Position numbers and translations under genes: made by a program. The notes under the pieces are model-generated. The model did not search any database and had not been told where the DNA came from. It saw nothing but the letters and a program-made list of their open reading frames with translations. This document shows positions 58,783 to 64,000 of a DNA stretch of 64,000 nt, one piece after another. Location: NCBI GenBank assembly GCA_014898425.1, contig RCSZ01000008.1, forward strand, positions 569,501 to 633,500. The letters are read 5' to 3'. Each line of letters opens with the position of its first letter. Position 1 is the first letter of the stretch. This stretch comes from Botryotinia globosa. Taxonomy: Eukaryota > Ascomycota > Leotiomycetes > Helotiales > Sclerotiniaceae.

Positions 58783-59257
58783 ACCTCGAAAGCTTGGCTG
58801 TGAGATCTATCTCTTTGAATGTTGCGGAATCCACCTGTCGATTGAGTCTAGATCTCCAAGTTGAATGCGTGGTAGGGATTTAGACGCGGCAAAGGATGAG
58901 AATAGGGCCTTCGGTATAGACAGAAGATGCTTTAGCGGCACTTTAGATAGTCAAGAAACTAGCTACATTGATAGACGCAAATACTTATGTAGAATGTAAC
59001 TAGAGAGTTACACAACGCAAGATATTATGCTCAAGTAATTGGAATTGAAGACGGGTATTTCGAACGGTTGTGAAGACAAAATAGCTCAATATCCAAAAAT
59101 AGAAATTTAAAGCATGCCTCGGTCCGGCAATCAAAAACCCGGGGAAGCTGTCGTTCCCCGCCTTAATTCATACACTAGGAAACCTCACAAATACAAACAA
59201 ATGCAACCGTTCTTACTAGCTCTGACTCTAATTTCATATTAATCAGAGAACTATACA
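58783..59257. promoter_or_regulatory. Intergenic region with a 7-bp stem-loop upstream of the SDR gene
   Basis: At 59140-59160 the sequence CGGGGAA-GCTGTCG-TTCCCCG forms a perfect 7-bp hairpin with a 7-nt loop, about 100 bp before the SDR start codon. It could be in the 5' UTR or be an inverted binding site. Otherwise unremarkable. Confidence 0.45.
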
Positions 59258-60188
59258 ATGGCGTCTCGTATTGCTCAAATTGCTGGTCATCTCAACTATC
59301 CCAAGGGATTACTTGCTGGTCAAGTAGCTATAATTACCGGTTCTGGCCAAGGTATTGGTGCGGAAACCGCGAAACTTTTCGCGAATGAAGGAGCCAAAGT
59401 GATTATATCTGATATCGATGGAGGTCGGTACTTTCCAATTCGCTATTCATCTCAAAGCTACCAATACTGACCCAATCTCCCTCTTAGCCAAAGCAAAATC
59501 CGTCGCCGACGAAATTAATTCCGCACAAAGCGGCCGCGCAATCGCAGTTCCAGGCGACATGCTCGATGCCGAATATCTCAAAGTACTTGTAAAGAAAGCT
59601 GCAGAATTTGGAAACGGAAAAATTCATATAATAGTAAATAATGCGGGATATACATGGGATGGCGTAATCCACAAAATGACCGACAAACAATGGGAAAACA
59701 TCTTGGCTCTTCACAACACCGCCCCTTTTAAACTTATTCGCGAAGCTGCGCCCTATTTCCGCGTCACTGATGGTGAACCGAGATGTATAGTAAATATATC
59801 CTCTACATCCGGTGTTCATGGCAATGCCGGACAGGCCAATTACGGAGTTGCGAAATCGGGAATTAATGGTCTTACGAAAGTGATTGCGAAGGAATGGGGT
59901 CCTAAGTTCGGAGTCAGATGTAATAGTATAGCGTTTGGACATATATTGACGAGACTGACGGCTGCGAAGGAAGAGGGAGCTTTTGTGACGACGCCGGATG
60001 GAGAGAAAATTGCACTGGGGATACCGAAGGGTCAGGGGAGTCAGGGGAAAGATGCGAATTTGGATATTCCGTTGAGGAGGGCAGGTACGGCGGGGGAAGC
60101 GGCGAGGAGTATCTTGGCGGTCGCGAGTCCGTTGTTTGGATATGTGACGGGACAGGTTATTATGGTCACGGGAGGGAGGAACATGTAG
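59258..60188 (+). CDS. Short-chain dehydrogenase/reductase, FabG-like
   Basis: Exons 59258-59423 and 59488-60188 join in frame to 288 residues. The Rossmann NAD(P)-binding motif TGSGQGIG lies at 27-34, ahead of VIISDIDG, whose acidic Asp suggests NAD preference. NNAG is at 106-109, the catalytic serine in VNISSTSG near 160, and YGVAK (Tyr174, Lys178) completes the active site. An insertion between residues 205 and 245 ([20 protein letters not shown]) lengthens it relative to bacterial FabG. The C-terminus [14 protein letters not shown] is the classical SDR end. It resembles 3-oxoacyl-ACP reductases and peroxisomal/mitochondrial SDRs, but the substrate cannot be inferred; the C-terminus is not a PTS1. 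The last 150 bp become G-rich, like the phosphoketolase 3' end. Confidence 0.9.
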
Positions 60189-60896
60189 GTGTATTTATGT
60201 AATGAAGACGATAAATTGTTTTGCTGCGGGGTATGGTTACTTTGCTAGTTTTTGGGTGAAGATACCTTTTAAGAATGGGTCATCATTTTTCGAATGTTTC
60301 CAAGACTTTCCTACTAACTGCCATGGTTTCCCAATTCGATGTTTCCCTTGATAAGTATGTGAATTTCAAATGGAATCACGCACATCGGCACCAGTTCATA
60401 AATTAGCCTACGCATTTTTCCTTGTGATCAGTTATGTATTCTCTGTGAGAGCTCAACTCCAAGTGGCGGCTATAGAAAAAAAACTTGCATCAGTCCCTAA
60501 AATATTTCTTTACTTGACATAGTAAGATTCTGCTGAAAAGACTGTGTACAAATCATACAACAAAACTACTGATATCCTATTCAACGCCAAAACACTACCA
60601 ACTGATATTATTACTATTACCTTATGACCTCAAGTCACAGTTTCGCCAAGACCTTCCCAATCTTAAGTCGATTCCCTTATCTTTCCTTCCAGGAGTTCAA
60701 CTTCGACTCTACCTATCAAAGTTTAACTATCGACTGGTCTAGCAGTCGTTACAGGCTATCGCAAACGAGTTTCTAATAATCTGCATATGCGTTAGCTAAC
60801 CATCTTGTAGCTTTTTGGTGAAGATTCGACTGCCGGTAATACACCTCAGACTATTGAGTAGAACCTACAGTCGAGCCAGAAAATAGGCATCCGAAA
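60189..60896. other. Convergent spacer
   Basis: About 700 bp between the SDR (+) and the CorA-like gene (-) 3' ends. No repeat or RNA gene recognised. Confidence 0.5.
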
Positions 60897-62356
60897 TCAT
60901 CTCTGGGGAGAAAACAGATAACGGTATTGTCGTCCAAGTCTATAGAAAAAGCTCCAAGTCGAGCGCTCTAGCCAGTCAACCAGTAATCCATCTTTTATAT
61001 TTATCAACCCCAATCCCTTCTTAAGGCACCAAAGTACAACAAAGGTTGGGAGAAAGCAGAGCGAAATGCAGAACTTAAGCCTTATCGATTTGCGAAATAC
61101 CCATAGGAACGTAAGAAACCCCAAGCCACAAAGTGCTCCCGCAGCTATGAAGAATGCTTTCCATGATGCGCCACTCCCGGTCAATTCATTAATATTCATA
61201 CCGAAAAACGATGTAATCAAGGAGATGGGGAGGAAAATGAATGCTAGAACCGACAACGTTCCCAAAGTGTTGGATTGCCGGATCGATTCCCTTGATTCCT
61301 GTAGCGAAACGTTTCCAACATTCAACTGAATTGTGTCTCGAACATATTGTTCGAGTTCACGGGCCCTTTGTAGCATTTTTCGATGGCGTTCAATCACACG
61401 TTTGATGTTGTCACTTTCATGGATGCCTGATGCACTTTCTTGATAGTCTTCAAGGGTTTGGATGATCAGCTCGAAGCTTTCAATTGTGCCACGGGTCTCC
61501 ACCCATGCTCGAGTGAGTTCGCGATCTCTCCGAGCTTGGAGTTCCGAATGAATAGACTTTCGATCAAACCAATTCTGAAGGTCATACCTCATCTTTTTAA
61601 TTTTCATGAGAAAGTACGCTTCCATGTGGAGGATTAGGGGAATCAAAAATTCGATTGGACTTGATTCGATCGATTGAGTATCCAGGTTCGTAAAATTGTT
61701 CCAGTGTTTGATAAAGCACTGCACAACGTTATTGGCATCCTGTCGAACGCTATCTTCCATTTGATATGCTGTCGCCCACATCCGGTAATGGATGACCACT
61801 ACATGTGTGAGACTTGGGAAGTAAGCAATTGTAGATATACTGACTAGTTTTGCGATTCCCGCTATCATTAATTGCCCAGCGCAGTCTAGGTTTGGGGCAA
61901 TAACTGTCATGGGGCATGAAAAAAAAATCCAAGCTGTGGAATCATGGCGTCGAACTCGTGAGGGCCCAAGCCAGATTTGATACCAACTTTGTATGCTGTT
62001 CTTAAAATTTCGTGTGTTGTTCTACAAGCTGAGTAGTTGATTGATTCCGTATCACTGCTATCATCTTCATATGCAGGAGGGCGTACGACAAGAACTACCC
62101 TAGTGCTAGTTTCAGGTGGAATCAAAGCTAGTTGTTCATTGAATAGAGAGGGGGCTGGAACAAAGTCAACGCAATCAGTGCAATCAGCATTACCTGAGTT
62201 GGAGTTTTCAATCTGCCAGTCGAACTTTTGATAAGAGATAGATTTAGCATCCGATCCTTGTACTGAATTTATGTCGGCAATAACAGTAAATAACGGAATA
62301 GCACCACTCTCCATGGCAAATTCGGGTTCGGAAGGACATATCGTACTGCTATACAT
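60897..62356 (-). pseudogene. CorA-like magnesium transporter family protein, frame broken at an A9 run
   Basis: Two frames abut. The upstream one (62356-61907) encodes 149 residues ending at PQLGFFFHAP and stop. The downstream one (61910-60897) encodes the membrane part. They meet at a run of nine A (61919-61927; T on the sense strand), and one additional base in the run would fuse them into a single protein of about 490 residues. The C-terminal region shows a long coiled helix, then STLGTLSVLAFIFLPISLIT and FFGMNI, the CorA GMN pore motif, then a second hydrophobic segment AAGALCGLGFLTFLWVF. A third hydrophobic stretch (FCISLCFLPTFVVLWCL) is present. Such CorA-like proteins are common in fungi, often with divergent N-termini. 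The break may be real or a homopolymer read error, and an intron is not a good fit. Confidence 0.65.

Positions 62357-64000
<1,644 letters not shown>

Overview
The window is nuclear DNA of a filamentous ascomycete. Genes are broken by short GT-AG introns (about 50-120 nt), spacers are short, and the set of conserved proteins is fungal: retromer VPS26, LSM8, PRP31, CLF1, DPM1, an XFP/ACK pair and a HET-domain relic. Overall flavour suggests a Leotiomycete of the Sclerotiniaceae (Botrytis/Sclerotinia type). That is an inference from protein wording and gene structure, not a database match.

Layout. 1-22.4 kb is gene-dense: VPS26 (partial, -) with an unknown 219-aa ORF directly in front of it, LSM8 (+), a nucleoside hydrolase (-), a membrane-anchored lysine-rich protein (+), a 564-aa membrane-anchored protein with a GC-AG intron (+), acetate kinase (-) and phosphoketolase (+) sharing one upstream region, a decayed UPF1-like helicase (-), and an Nrg1-type C2H2 factor (-). 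From about 23.1 to 39.3 kb I find no convincing gene: the stretch is full of micro/minisatellites, then a strongly G-biased segment (about 33.4-35.0 kb), then an AT-rich block (about 35.65-38.95 kb). 39.3-49.2 kb holds a small cysteine-rich protein, PRP31 (-) and CLF1 (+) back to back on a short shared promoter, and a non-RD protein kinase with a long coiled-coil tail (-). 49.9-50.8 kb is a HET-domain pseudogene. 50.8-56.4 kb is gene-poor and contains an irregular array of about 16 copies of a short motif with core TGCAACAAA, spaced mostly 80-107 bp, which I consider the strangest object in the window. 56.4-64 kb returns to genes: a putative PCI/CSN8-like protein (-), an AdipoR/IZH receptor (+), an SDR oxidoreductase (+), a CorA-like transporter broken at an A9 run (-), and the 5' end of DPM1 (+).

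Functional links. Phosphoketolase makes acetyl phosphate and acetate kinase can use it, so the divergent pair is a compact pathway unit. LSM8, PRP31 and CLF1 are all spliceosome components. Five in-frame stops in the two pseudogenes are each explainable as CAA/CAG to TAA/TAG, the CpA-to-TpA change expected of repeat-induced point mutation, which fits the AT-rich block. Intron boundaries were read by eye from splice motifs and frame; none was checked by transcript data.
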